Shown: positions 46,827-57,136 of the stretch, in pieces
How positions within the stretch are numbered: position 1 is the stretch's first letter
Layout of the letters: every line of letters starts with the position of its first letter
DNA from: Desulfovibrionaceae bacterium
Lineage (GTDB): Bacteria; Desulfobacterota; Desulfovibrionia; Desulfovibrionales; Desulfovibrionaceae
NCBI GenBank assembly: GCA_009773665.1
Contig: WSYE01000006.1
Location: 1 to 60,513, forward strand
Direction: 5' to 3'
Length of the DNA stretch: 60,513 nt
Notes under the pieces: generated by a model
The model's database searches: none
Seen by the model: only the letters and a program-made list of their open reading frames with translations
Told to the model about the DNA's origin: nothing
Position numbers and translations under genes: made by a program

Positions 46827-48341
46827 TTAACCTTCAGCCCGGAAGCCCTTTTTGAACTCGTCAATGGCGGCGCCCAGGGTGGCGGTGAGGCTGTCGTCCA
46901 GAGCCTTCTTCTCGCGGATGTCCTTGAGAATGGAAGGCTTGGAGTTGCGCAGATAATCCAGGAACTCTTCCTCGAACTTGCGCACGGCGCTCACTGCGAC
47001 GTCGTCCAGGAAGCCACGGCCAGCTGCGAAGATAACCGCAACCTGCTCTTCGACGGGCAGGGGCTTGTACTGGGGCTGCTTCAGCAGTTCAACCATGCGC
47101 ATGCCACGGTTGAGCTTCAACTGGGTGCCCTTGTCCAGGTCCGAGCCGAACTGGGCGAAGGCCGCCAGTTCGCGATACTGGGCCAGGTCCAGGCGCAGGG
47201 TGCCTGCAACCTGCTTCATGGCCTTGATCTGGGCCGCGCCGCCGACTCGGGAGACCGAGAGGCCGACGTTGATGGCGGGACGGATGCCTGCGTTGAACAG
47301 GTTGGGTTCCAGGTACACCTGACCGTCGGTGATCGAGATCACGTTGGTGGGGATGTACGCGGACACGTCGCCAGCCTGGGTCTCGATGATGGGCAGAGCG
47401 GTCAGCGAGCCTGCGCCTTCCTTGTCGGACAGCTTGGAGGAGCGCTCCAGCAGACGCGAGTGGAGGTAGAACACGTCGCCGGGGAACGCTTCACGTCCCG
47501 GCGGGCGGCGCAGCAAGAGGGACATCTGGCGGTAGGCCACGGCCTGCTTGGACAGGTCATCATACACGATGAGGGCGTGACGGCTGGAGTCGCGGTAGTA
47601 CTCCGCCATGGTGCAACCGGCGTAGGCCGCGATGAACTGCAGCGGCGCGGGCTCGGAAGCGGTGGAGGAGATGACCGTGGTGTACTCCATGGCGCCGTAC
47701 TTGCGCAGGGTGTCCACCACCAGGGCCACAGTGGACTTCTTCTGGCCGATGGCCACGTAGAAGCACTGCACGTCGCCGCCCTTCTGGGCCAGGATGGCGT
47801 CCAGGCAGACGGCGGTCTTGCCGACCTGGCGGTCGCCGATGATCAGTTCGCGCTGGCCGCGACCGATGGGGGTCATGGCGTCGACGGCCTTGATGCCGGT
47901 AATCATGGGCTCGTGCACCGACTTACGGGCGATGATGCCGGGAGCCTTGATTTCGACCGCGCGGAATTCGTTGGAGGCGATGGGCCCCAGACCGTCGATG
48001 GGGTTGCCCAGGGGGTCGATGACTCGACCGGCCACGGCGTCACCGACGGGCACGGAGAAGATCTTGCCGGTACGCTTGACCGGGTCGCCTTCCTTGATGT
48101 GCGTGTCCTCACCCAGGAGCGCGACACCCACGTTGTCCTCTTCCAGGTTCAGCACCAGCCCCATGATGCCGCCAGGGAACTCCAGAAGTTCCATGGACAT
48201 GGCGCTCTGGCAACCGTAGACACGGGCAATGCCGTCACCCACGGAGAGCACGGTGCCGGTCTCGCTCATCTCGACGCGAGATTCATAATTCTGAATCTGC
48301 TGCTCGATGATCTTGCTGATCTCTTCGGCTTTGATCTGCAT
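46827..48341 (-). CDS. atpA: F1 ATP synthase alpha subunit
   Basis: 504 residues. Walker [22 protein letters not shown] and the signature [14 protein letters not shown] are present. Non-catalytic nucleotide-binding subunit of the hexamer. ATG 48341 (MQIKAEEIS) matches the common N-terminus and lies four bases after the atpH stop; a GTG at 48353 would overlap atpH. Confidence 0.96.
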   Translation of the reverse strand: MQIKAEEISKIIEQQIQNYESRVEMSETGTVLSVGDGIARVYGCQSAMSMELLEFPGGIMGLVLNLEEDNVGVALLGEDTHIKEGDPVKRTGKIFSVPVGDAVAGRVIDPLGNPIDGLGPIASNEFRAVEIKAPGIIARKSVHEPMITGIKAVDAMTPIGRGQRELIIGDRQVGKTAVCLDAILAQKGGDVQCFYVAIGQKKSTVALVVDTLRKYGAMEYTTVISSTASEPAPLQFIAAYAGCTMAEYYRDSSRHALIVYDDLSKQAVAYRQMSLLLRRPPGREAFPGDVFYLHSRLLERSSKLSDKEGAGSLTALPIIETQAGDVSAYIPTNVISITDGQVYLEPNLFNAGIRPAINVGLSVSRVGGAAQIKAMKQVAGTLRLDLAQYRELAAFAQFGSDLDKGTQLKLNRGMRMVELLKQPQYKPLPVEEQVAVIFAAGRGFLDDVAVSAVRKFEEEFLDYLRNSKPSILKDIREKKALDDSLTATLGAAIDEFKKGFRAEG

Positions 48342-48345
48342 GGCC

Positions 48346-48891
48346 CTACTCACCCCTCTTGATTTGTTCTTTCAGCAGCTGCAACTGGGCCCGAAGGCTA
48401 GCGTCCAGGACCTTATCCCCCACCCGCAGGACAACCCCGCCCAGGATGGCGGGCTCCACGCCGAAGTCGAGAACCAGCTTCTTGCCGGACTTCTTCTCCA
48501 GCTTGGCCTTGATGTCCTTCTGCCGCTTGGCCGGGATCTCCATCGCAGTGGTCAGCTTGCCGCGAACCACACCGCTGGTTTCGTCCAGAAGCTCGGCGTA
48601 GGTCTTCTGGATGTCCGGCAGACAGTCCAACCGGCCCTTGTCAGCCAGCACAGAGAGGAAGTTCACGGAGAGCGGCGCCATGTTCAGCTTGGCCACCACG
48701 TCGCCCAGGACCGCCTTCTTCTCATGCACGTTGAAACACGGGCTTTTAAAGAGTTTCAGAAGCTCGGGGGCAGTAGTGATAGCGCCAGCCAGCCCGTCGA
48801 GATCCTTGCCGAACGTTTCGGCGGCCTTTTCCTTCACGCCCAGAGCGAACAGCGCCTTGGCGTACCTGCGTGCGACGATGTTCCCGGTCAA
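48346..48891 (-). CDS. atpH: F1 ATP synthase delta subunit
   Basis: 181 residues with the N-terminal [18 protein letters not shown] and the C-terminal signature [21 protein letters not shown]. Peripheral-stalk cap joining b/b' to alpha. It begins at TTG overlapping the atpF TGA (TTGA); no better start exists ahead of the conserved region, so translation depends on coupling. Confidence 0.93.
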   Translation of the reverse strand: MTGNIVARRYAKALFALGVKEKAAETFGKDLDGLAGAITTAPELLKLFKSPCFNVHEKKAVLGDVVAKLNMAPLSVNFLSVLADKGRLDCLPDIQKTYAELLDETSGVVRGKLTTAMEIPAKRQKDIKAKLEKKSGKKLVLDFGVEPAILGGVVLRVGDKVLDASLRAQLQLLKEQIKRGE

Positions 48892-49460
48892 TTGAGCACC
48901 ACCTTGCCTAAAGCGTCGTCAACAAGCTTGTCCTGGACATCTGCCGTCAGCTTGGTGGCCAGCATGTCCTGGGCTGCCTCGATGATCTTGTCGGCCATTT
49001 CGACGCGCAGCGCGTTCATGGCCATCTTTGCTTCCTGCTCGGCGGAGAGCAGCGCCTGAGCCTTGATGCGCTCGGCCTGCTCTTCGGCGGCCTTCACGAT
49101 GGAGAGCTTCAGCGCCTCACCCTGGGCCTTGTAGTCGGCCAGGATCTGAGCCCTCTCGCTCTCGAGGTTCGCGATGGAACCTTCGACATCGGACAGGCGC
49201 TTCTGCGCCGAGACCTTGCGCTCCTCCAGGTCGGTCAGCTGGTTTTCAATACCCAGCTTGCGACCGCTGAAGGTGCTGGCGATCTTCTTGCCACCGGCCC
49301 ACCACACCACCCCCACCACGAGAGCGAAGTTGATGGTCCGCAGAATGAAGTTTTTCCAGTTGGGAGCGTCCTGCCCGTCGGCCGAAGCCCAGGCACACGC
49401 GACAGTCAGTAGACAGACCGCAAGTGTAAAGAGAACAATCCGTGCCTTCTTCAACGCCAT
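48888..49460 (-). CDS. atpF: Fo ATP synthase b subunit
   Basis: About 190 residues. A signal-like hydrophobic N-terminus (ARIVLFTLAVCLLTVACAWA), a second hydrophobic segment (INFALVVGVVWWAGGK) and a long charged coiled coil forming the peripheral stalk. The start is ambiguous: the ATG at 49460 abuts AGGAGG with no spacer, whereas a TTG at 49454 has ideal six-base spacing and would begin MKKARIV. The b and b' genes side by side imply a heterodimeric stalk, as in photosynthetic bacteria and Desulfovibrio. Confidence 0.9.
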   Translation of the reverse strand: MALKKARIVLFTLAVCLLTVACAWASADGQDAPNWKNFILRTINFALVVGVVWWAGGKKIASTFSGRKLGIENQLTDLEERKVSAQKRLSDVEGSIANLESERAQILADYKAQGEALKLSIVKAAEEQAERIKAQALLSAEQEAKMAMNALRVEMADKIIEAAQDMLATKLTADVQDKLVDDALGKVVLN

Positions 49461-49487
49461 CCTCCTTGAAACGCTTGGGGCCGCCAA

Positions 49488-49919
49488 CTAGAGGGCCTTG
49501 CCCAGAACCTTGGAAACGGCCTTGTTGGCCATGACGGACACCCCAGCCAGCATGGTCTCCAGAGCGACCTTGGACTCGTTTGCAACCGTGGCGCGCGCGC
49601 CCTTCAGGGAGACGAAGGCCTCCTCGTTGGCGGCTTCAAGAATCGCCTTCTCCTGACCGGCACCTTCCAGACGAAGACCGGTGCGCGCGGCACTGGCCTC
49701 GCGGCGGGCGTCTTCAAGAGCAGCCTGATAATTCTTGATTTTACCCTCGGCAGACGACGTGAAGCCGTCGATCTCGGAGGCCTGAGCGGCGACGGTGTCG
49801 GCGCGCAGCTTGAGCATCCTGCGAATCGGCGCGATGAGCACCGCATTCAGAACCACCAGGATGATGAGGAAGTTGGCCAGCTGTACGAAGAACCACTTGT
49901 CAAGAACCAGTATGTCCAT
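49488..49919 (-). CDS. atpF': Fo ATP synthase b' subunit
   Basis: 143 residues. One N-terminal membrane segment (FFVQLANFLIILVVLNAVL) followed by a coiled coil (LKLRADTVAAQASEIDGF onward), the b/b' plan without a signal peptide. First gene of the ATP synthase operon; ATG 49919 has GGCGGTGG just upstream. The longer in-frame extension lacks homology. The gap 49920-50078 to bactofilin holds a GCCCTTT/AAAGGGC hairpin and probably the operon promoter. Confidence 0.9.
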   Translation of the reverse strand: MDILVLDKWFFVQLANFLIILVVLNAVLIAPIRRMLKLRADTVAAQASEIDGFTSSAEGKIKNYQAALEDARREASAARTGLRLEGAGQEKAILEAANEEAFVSLKGARATVANESKVALETMLAGVSVMANKAVSKVLGKAL

Positions 49920-50078
49920 CCACCGCCCCCCTAATTGTGAATTTTGTTTCAAGCCCGGTGGGTACGTACCTGTTTTCACACGGAGTGTCTAGGCCCTTTT
50001 TGGGAAAGGGCGCGAAAACGCACGGTAAATGGACGATTTGGCGGAGATAGTTATGAATTTCACGAATATCGGCAGAAC

Positions 50079-50429
50079 TCAGTCTTGCGACGCTGGGACA
50101 CCCGCTCCGCACATGCAGACCTGGCCGTCGAGCTCCGCGCCTTCTTCGATGGATAGAGCCGGGGTACTGAGCACACCCTTGAAGTGCGCGGTCTTGTGCA
50201 GAAGCGCCCGCTGGGAGGCCATGGCCTCGCCGCTAAACGTCCCGCCGAGCACCAATTGCCCGACACGGACCTGGCCCGTGATCACTGCCTCGCGCCCGAC
50301 CACCAGGGTACCCTCCGACTCGATCTCGCCCTCGAAAACACCGTCGATGCGCACGGAACCGGTGAAGTCCAGGCGACCGCGATACGTGGTGCCCGAACCC
50401 AGAAAGGCGTTGATTTCATCCTTGGCCAC
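50079..50429 (-). CDS. bactofilin (polymer-forming cytoskeletal protein)
   Basis: 116 residues. A single bactofilin beta-helix domain (SVRIDGVFEGEIESEGTLVV, AVITGQVRVGQLVLGGTFSG, parts) with short unstructured ends, the family norm. GTG start, 33 bases after rodA. Bactofilins self-assemble without nucleotide and help localise cell-wall enzymes, consistent with its place at the end of the mre-rod cluster. Confidence 0.92.
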   Translation of the reverse strand: MAKDEINAFLGSGTTYRGRLDFTGSVRIDGVFEGEIESEGTLVVGREAVITGQVRVGQLVLGGTFSGEAMASQRALLHKTAHFKGVLSTPALSIEEGAELDGQVCMCGAGVPASQD

Positions 50430-50462
50430 GGCAAATACCTCCAGACGATGCGGTGAAGCGCG

Positions 50463-51578
50463 TCACGCCTTCTTGAAGACGAAGCGGCGCATGGATACGT
50501 TCAGCACTATCCCGATGAGACAAAAGTTCACGATGGTGGCGCTGCCGCCATAACTGATGAAGGGGAGCGGAATTCCCACCACGGGCATGATGCCGAGCAC
50601 CATCCCCATGTTGATGAGAATCTGCCAGAAGAAATAAAAGAACACCCCAGCGCACAAGAACGAGCCGAAACGGTCCTTGGCGTCCCGCGATGCACCGGCC
50701 AGCAGGTAGAGGAAAATGCTGAACAGGGCCACCAGGACGATGGCCCCCACGAAGCCCCACTCTTCGGCGAACACGGCAACAGCGAAGTCCGTGTGCTTTT
50801 CCGGCAGAAACCTGAGTTGGCTCTGGGTCCCCTCCAGGAATCCCTTGCCCCACATCTGCCCCGACCCGATGGCGATCTGCGACTGGATAATGTGGTAACC
50901 CGAGCCCAGGGGGTCACGTTCAGGATTGAACAAGGTCAGCACGCGCAGCTTCTGGTATGGTTTCAGGAAGAACCAGCCGCAGGGGATTATCGCCGGAACC
51001 ACCACCAGCAGCACCTTGAAAACCCGCCCGGTGAGCCCCCGGAAGAGGATCATGCCGCCAAGCAGCAGCAGGATGTTCAGCCCCGACCCCAGGTCGGGCT
51101 GCACGATGACCATGGCTGCCGGGGGCAAGGCCACCGCCAGGATGGTGAACAGTTCAAGCCACCCCAGACGCCCGGTACCCTTGGAGAGCATGAGCGCCCC
51201 CAGCATCAGGGTGGCGAACTTGGCGAATTCGCTGGGCTGGATGCTGAACAGGCCGAAATCCAGCCAGCGCTTGGCCCCGTAGACGGTTTTACCCATGATG
51301 GGCACCATGGCCAGCAGGACGATGGTCAGGATCATGAGCGGCCAGGCCACGTGTTTGAAGTAGCGGTAATCGAAGAGGGTCATGGTTATCATGCCCAAGA
51401 ACCCGGCAAGGCCCCAGATGCATTGCTTCTGATAGAAAGGGTTCAGCGAAACGCCGTCGCCCATGCGGAAGCCGCTGGCGGAATAGAGGTTCAAAACCCC
51501 CACGCCAAAAAGCATGGCGACCATGACCAGAAGCGGCCAGTTGATGTGCGTGATGAGTCGGCGGTCCAGCGGTGACAT
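50463..51578 (-). CDS. rodA: RodA, SEDS peptidoglycan glycosyltransferase
   Basis: 371 residues, about ten membrane segments. SEDS motifs include SGFRMGDG, IQPSEFAKFATLMLGA, VIVQPDLGSGLNILL, SQIAIGSGQMWGKGFLEGTQ and PVVGIPLPFISYGGSA, covering the catalytic Asp. Polymerises lipid II for lateral wall growth with PBP2 (mrdA, four bases upstream). Confidence 0.95.
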   Translation of the reverse strand: MSPLDRRLITHINWPLLVMVAMLFGVGVLNLYSASGFRMGDGVSLNPFYQKQCIWGLAGFLGMITMTLFDYRYFKHVAWPLMILTIVLLAMVPIMGKTVYGAKRWLDFGLFSIQPSEFAKFATLMLGALMLSKGTGRLGWLELFTILAVALPPAAMVIVQPDLGSGLNILLLLGGMILFRGLTGRVFKVLLVVVPAIIPCGWFFLKPYQKLRVLTLFNPERDPLGSGYHIIQSQIAIGSGQMWGKGFLEGTQSQLRFLPEKHTDFAVAVFAEEWGFVGAIVLVALFSIFLYLLAGASRDAKDRFGSFLCAGVFFYFFWQILINMGMVLGIMPVVGIPLPFISYGGSATIVNFCLIGIVLNVSMRRFVFKKA

Positions 51579-51581
51579 GGG

Positions 51582-53432
51582 CTAGTCGCCGATTTCCTGC
51601 GCGGGTTGCGGCTGTCCGGCCGCTTTGGCGGCGGACTTCGCTGCGGCGGGAACAGGGCCGAACAGATAATCGTAGACGGCCTTGACCACCGGGCCTGCGC
51701 TTTCACCACCGTGGCCGCCGTGTTCCAGCATGCACACCACCACGTAGCTCTTCCCGTCCTTCTGGCCCCAGGTGGATATCCAGGCGTGATCGCGGTACTT
51801 GTAGGGCATCTCGTGGGTCTTCTGGCGCACGTCCGCATTTTGCAGTTTGACCACCTGGGCCGTGCCGGTCTTGCCGCCGATGACCGCGTCAGGGCGCTTG
51901 AGCTTCTGGGCCGTGCCCGCCTGGACGGTGTCGGCCATGGCCTTCAGGATGAATTCCCGGTCCTTGTCGGACAATGCCAACTTGGACTGCACTTCCACCG
52001 GGTCGTCCAGCACCAGGCTCGGACGGATGACCTTGCCGCCGTTGACCAGCGAGGCCAGGAACTTGGCCAGCTGAAGCGGAGACACCTGCACGTAGCCCTG
52101 GCCGATGGAGGCGTTCAGCGTCTCGCCGCGCGTCCAGTTCTCGCCGTAGCGGCGTTTCTTCCAGGCTGTGGAGGGAATCAGGCCGCTGCGCTCATGAGGC
52201 AGGTCGATGCCCGTGGGCTGGCCGAAGCCGGATTGAAGGGCGTAGCGGTTGATGCGGTCGATGCCCAGCTTTTCGCCAAGCTGGTAGAAGTAGACGTCGC
52301 AGGAGTGGACCAGGGCGGCGCGCATGTCCACAGAGCCGTGACCGCCCTTCTTCCAGCAGTGGAAGTCGTGGTCGCCCACGCGGTACGAGCCGGAGCAGAA
52401 GGCGGTGTCGGAGGTCTTGACCAGGCCCTCGGACAGGGCGCAGGCCGCCATGAGCAGCTTGAAGGTGGACCCCGGCGGGTACACCGACTGCGAAACCCGG
52501 TTCTGAATGGGGTGCATGGGGTCGTCGCGCAGCTCTTTCCACTTCTTGGGAGGGATGCCCAGGACGAAGAGGTTGTTGTCGTAGGTGGGCTGGCTCACCA
52601 GCGCCAGCACTTTTCCGGTCTCAGGCTGGAGCACCACCACGGCCCCGGCCTGCCCTTCCAACTGCTTGCCGACGAACGTCTGGAGGTCGGCGTCGATGGA
52701 GAGCATCAGGTTGCCGCCTGTGCGCGGCTCCTGAATTACCTGCTGGTCGTGCTCACGTCCGTAGGCGTCCACCTCGATCTGCTTGAGGCCCTTCTCGCCG
52801 CGCAGCCGCTGCTCCAGCACCAGCTCCAACCCCTGCTTGCCCACGTGGTCGCCCAGGGCCAGGCGCGAGTCCTTTTCCAGCTCCTCCTCGTTTGCCTCGG
52901 CCACATAGCCCATGACGTGCGCCAGGGTCTGCCCGTCCGGGTAGTAGCGTTTGTGACGGATGAGGATTTCCAGGCCCGGCCAGGACACAGCGTTGGCCTC
53001 GATCTTGGCCAGCAGCTCGTAGGACAGGTTGGAGATGAGCACCATGGGTTCAAACTGCTTGGAGCGCTTCTTGCCGCGAATGTAGGTGTCGAGGAGCACC
53101 TGATAGTCGAGCCCGGTCCACTCGGACACCTTGCGCAGGGTGGCCTGGATGTCCTCGCAGTCCTCACGGATGAGGCCCAGGGCGAAGGAAGGTTCGTTTA
53201 TGGCCAGGGGTTTGCCGTTGCGGTCCAGGATCATGCCCCGGGCGGCGATGATGGAGGCCTGGCGCATCTGGTTTTCCCGGGCGAGTTCGGCGAAGTGTTC
53301 GCCCTTGTGCACCTGGAGATACCACAGGCGCACGGTGAACAGACAGAAGAGCCCCAGGATGAGGCTCTGGAGGAGGATCAGACCGCCGCGTGGCGATTGT
53401 TGCCCGGTGTCGGGCTCATACGTCTTGGCCAT
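51582..53432 (-). CDS. mrdA: penicillin-binding protein 2
   Basis: 616 residues. N-terminal membrane anchor (LILLQSLILGLFCLFTVRLWYLQV, part), dimerisation domain, and transpeptidase domain with catalytic SXXK (PPGSTFKLLM), SXN-type SCDVYFYQLG and KTGT (IGGKTGTAQVV). Cross-links peptidoglycan in the elongasome. ATG 53432 lies inside the 3' end of mreD (17-base overlap); the longer frame runs through mreD and is not homologous. Confidence 0.95.
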   Translation of the reverse strand: MAKTYEPDTGQQSPRGGLILLQSLILGLFCLFTVRLWYLQVHKGEHFAELARENQMRQASIIAARGMILDRNGKPLAINEPSFALGLIREDCEDIQATLRKVSEWTGLDYQVLLDTYIRGKKRSKQFEPMVLISNLSYELLAKIEANAVSWPGLEILIRHKRYYPDGQTLAHVMGYVAEANEEELEKDSRLALGDHVGKQGLELVLEQRLRGEKGLKQIEVDAYGREHDQQVIQEPRTGGNLMLSIDADLQTFVGKQLEGQAGAVVVLQPETGKVLALVSQPTYDNNLFVLGIPPKKWKELRDDPMHPIQNRVSQSVYPPGSTFKLLMAACALSEGLVKTSDTAFCSGSYRVGDHDFHCWKKGGHGSVDMRAALVHSCDVYFYQLGEKLGIDRINRYALQSGFGQPTGIDLPHERSGLIPSTAWKKRRYGENWTRGETLNASIGQGYVQVSPLQLAKFLASLVNGGKVIRPSLVLDDPVEVQSKLALSDKDREFILKAMADTVQAGTAQKLKRPDAVIGGKTGTAQVVKLQNADVRQKTHEMPYKYRDHAWISTWGQKDGKSYVVVCMLEHGGHGGESAGPVVKAVYDYLFGPVPAAAKSAAKAAGQPQPAQEIGD

Positions 53433-53886
53433 TGTGGGGCAGGTGGTTGTAGATGATGTAAGCAAGGCCCCATTGCACAGGGAATACCACGGCCTGGACC
53501 ACGGACTCCAGAAGAACACGTCCCGGCGGCACCCGCCAGTCTTGAAGCTGGGTCATGACATTCATCAGCCCAAAATGCAAAACCCCCAGGCACGCACCCA
53601 GGATGATCATGAACAGAAAGTTCTTGGCCTCGAAAAGCCAGTGACCGAAGAAGAAAAGCGCCGCAAGCACCCCGTACCACAGGACCACCGTGCCGAAAGC
53701 CAGGGAGCCGGTGCCTTCCTGGAGCAGGAGCCAGATGAGCCCCAGGACGATAGTGGCGCGGGGCTTTTCTTCCTGAAGGCTCAAGATAAGCCCCGGAGCG
53801 AGAAAGTCCACTCCAGGCATGAAGCTCTGCATCCACAATCCGGCCAGGGTGAAGATCGACCAGAAAGTCAGGCGGGAGCCGGTCAT
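53416..53886 (-). CDS. mreD: rod shape-determining protein MreD
   Basis: 156 residues with four to five hydrophobic helices (FWSIFTLAGLWMQSFMP, PGLILSLQEEKPRATIVLGLIWLL in part). Little conserved sequence, as usual for MreD; identity rests on topology and strict position between mreC and mrdA. ATG overlaps the mreC TGA (ATGA). Confidence 0.85.
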   Translation of the reverse strand: MTGSRLTFWSIFTLAGLWMQSFMPGVDFLAPGLILSLQEEKPRATIVLGLIWLLLQEGTGSLAFGTVVLWYGVLAALFFFGHWLFEAKNFLFMIILGACLGVLHFGLMNVMTQLQDWRVPPGRVLLESVVQAVVFPVQWGLAYIIYNHLPHNGQDV

Positions 53887-54839
53887 TGACCTTCTCCCCG
53901 CTTTTTCCTGGGCAGGGATTCCTGGGGCCGGGCCTCGGGGGGCTCGTTGCGCCCGCGCTTCTTGACCTCGCCCTTGCGCTCGGCCGCGCCCTTGGGACGC
54001 TTGGTGGAGGTGTCGGGCAGGGCGTCGTCGGCTTCCGTGGCCTCGGGCGGCCTGGGAGGCGGAATTTTGCGCAGCAGGGCCACTTCTTCCATGCGCTTGG
54101 GGTCGAAAAGGGCCTGGGCCTGCACGTTCAGAAACAGCGAAGACCCCTCGCGCGACACGTCGGACACCTCGGCCACGGGCAGCCCTTGCGGGAAGATGCC
54201 TTCCAGCCCGGTGGTGACCAGGGTCTCGCCCTTTTCCAGCGGTGCGTTCAGGGCCACGTATTGCAGGCTCATGCCCAGATTGGGGCCGCGCCCGACCAGA
54301 ATGCCCTGGGTGCGGGTCTTCTGGGAGACCACGGGGATCTTGCTGTTGGGGTCGGTAATCATGATGACCGTGGCCGCACTCATGGAGTAGCGCAGCACGC
54401 GCCCCACCACGCCCTCGGGCGAAATCACGGGCGTGTTGATCTCCACGCCGTGTCGGCTGCCCCGGTCGATGACGAACGTCTCCAGGGCGGCGTTGGGGCC
54501 AAGGCGGTGGGCGATGACGCGCGCCGCCTCCCGGGACCATTCGGGCGGCGGTGTGATCATCAGGATGCCGGTGAGCCGCTTGGCCAGCGAGGCCTGTTCG
54601 CGCGCGCCGACAAGCTCCTCGTTGGCGCGCGCCAGTTCGTCGCGCAGCACCTCGTTCTCCTGGCGCAGGCCCACAAAGTAGACGTAGCGCTCCCAAAACG
54701 AGGATACACGTGTCCATACCCACCGACCGGGGGTCAGTACCCACCGGGTGAGTTCCAGGCCCGTATGGCTGGCCAGATTGTCCACGTATCCGGTGCGGAT
54801 GTTCCAGGTGAACAAGCCCAGATAGACAAAAAGGACCAC
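53883..54839 (-). CDS. mreC: rod shape-determining protein MreC
   Basis: 318 residues from GTG 54839: membrane helix (VVLFVYLGLFTWN), coiled coil (FVGLRQENEVLRDELARANE) and periplasmic beta domain (FVIDRGSRHGVEINTPVI, ISPEGVVGRVL), plus a long charged C-terminal tail (ATEADDALPDTSTKRPKG onward) beyond the usual length. Homologues start about 13 residues earlier; the frame continues upstream to ATT at 54878, which overlaps the mreB stop (ATTAA) with GAGG ten bases ahead. That non-standard start may be real. Confidence 0.9.
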   Translation of the reverse strand: MVLFVYLGLFTWNIRTGYVDNLASHTGLELTRWVLTPGRWVWTRVSSFWERYVYFVGLRQENEVLRDELARANEELVGAREQASLAKRLTGILMITPPPEWSREAARVIAHRLGPNAALETFVIDRGSRHGVEINTPVISPEGVVGRVLRYSMSAATVIMITDPNSKIPVVSQKTRTQGILVGRGPNLGMSLQYVALNAPLEKGETLVTTGLEGIFPQGLPVAEVSDVSREGSSLFLNVQAQALFDPKRMEEVALLRKIPPPRPPEATEADDALPDTSTKRPKGAAERKGEVKKRGRNEPPEARPQESLPRKKRGEGQ

Positions 54840-54873
54840 CAGCAGACCCAGTGTTATGCGCTGGGGCGTGGGC

Positions 54874-55929
<1,056 letters not shown>

Positions 55930-55998
55930 TCAATCATGGAGTCTGGCGTCTTGGAGGGGCGGACTTGCGGCCTGCCCCCGAACGGCTTTCTGGCCGAT

Positions 55999-56028
55999 AA
56001 AAAAAGCCGGGCCGCGCGCGGCCGGCCC
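55999..56028 (-). terminator. intrinsic terminator in the mreB leader (possible attenuator)
   Basis: On the minus strand GGGCCG pairs with CGGCCC in a very GC-rich hairpin (56006-56028) followed by seven T residues. It lies 85 bases before the mreB ATG. No minus-strand gene lies upstream of it, so it would stop transcripts begun at mreB's own promoter; a TTGACA hexamer at 56101-56106 (minus) with only a poor -10 is a candidate. Flanking GCCGAT/ATCGGC can also pair. Confidence 0.6.
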
Positions 56029-56121
56029 TCTGATCGGCAGAGCGGTGATCGCTTGGCCCCCGCCCGGTCGAGGGTTGGTGTTGTTCGATTCCCCGCCTGA
56101 TGTCAACGGGATTTTGCACTT

Positions 56122-57063
56122 ATGAACAAGGTATCATCAAACGCAATCCAGGCACAGGGATATTACTCTGTTTCCGCGCATTGGAAGGCGATCTTCTCAC
56201 GCCCCGCCCGCAAGGTCCCGCTGGACGCCGGATTCACCTGTCCCAACCGCGACGGAACCGTCTCCTCCGGGGGGTGCTCTTTCTGCAACGCCAATGGCTC
56301 CGGCACGGGCCTTCACAGCGCCATGAGCCTCACGCAGCAGTGGGACCACTGGCGGGAGCGACGCCGCGCCGTGTGGGGCGACGTGGCCCTGGTGGGCTAT
56401 CTCCAGGCCTTCTCCAACACCCACGGGCCAGTATCAAGACTGCGCGGCGTCCTGGAGGAACTGGCCACGATCCCTGACCTGGACGGCCTGTGCCTGGGCA
56501 CCCGGCCCGACTGCCTGGACCAGGAAAAAATCCAGCTTCTGGCGGATTTTCCAGCCCGCGAGCTCTGGCTGGAACTGGGCTTGCAATCCTCCAACCCGGC
56601 AACCCTTGCCCGCGTGAACCGGGGGCACGGTTCTGAGTGCTTTGCCCGCTCCGCCGAAATGGCAGCCGGGATGGGCCTGAAGGTGCTGGCGCACGTGATG
56701 GCCGGGTTGCCCGGCGAGACGCCTGCGGACTGGGACGAGACCGTGCGTTTCGTGAACGCGCTTCCCGTGGCGGGCATCAAGTTCCACAACCTGTTCGTGG
56801 CCGAGCACACGCCGCTGGCAAACGACTACCGGGCAGGGCTGGTCCAGCCGCCCACGCTCGAGGACTACGCAGCCTGGGTGGGCCGGTCGCTTTCGGCGCT
56901 GCGCCCGGACATTGTGGTGCACCGGCTGGCCGCCGATCCGGCCCAGGGCGAGCTTGTCGCGCCCGCATGGGCCGGGGACAAGCGGGCCGTGCACAATGCC
57001 ATCATGGCGGAAATCCGCCGAGGTGGGATCAGGCAGGGTGTGGCTTGGAGCGTGTCGGCTTGA
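56122..57063 (+). CDS. YhcC-like radical SAM protein (TIGR01212 family)
   Basis: 313 residues. Family hallmark DAGFTCPNRDGTVSSGGCSFCNA carries the cluster cysteines; later LCLGTRPDCL, LWLELGLQSSN and HVMAGLPGETPADW are also typical. Function of YhcC proteins is not established. Divergent from mreB. ATG 56122 begins a normal N-terminus for the family. Confidence 0.88.
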   Translation: MNKVSSNAIQAQGYYSVSAHWKAIFSRPARKVPLDAGFTCPNRDGTVSSGGCSFCNANGSGTGLHSAMSLTQQWDHWRERRRAVWGDVALVGYLQAFSNTHGPVSRLRGVLEELATIPDLDGLCLGTRPDCLDQEKIQLLADFPARELWLELGLQSSNPATLARVNRGHGSECFARSAEMAAGMGLKVLAHVMAGLPGETPADWDETVRFVNALPVAGIKFHNLFVAEHTPLANDYRAGLVQPPTLEDYAAWVGRSLSALRPDIVVHRLAADPAQGELVAPAWAGDKRAVHNAIMAEIRRGGIRQGVAWSVSA

Positions 57064-57136
57064 GACCGGGCTCGTGCGAGGACGCAAATACAAACCAGCG
57101 CGACACGACTGTCGGCTATTTCCGGGAGAACGACGC

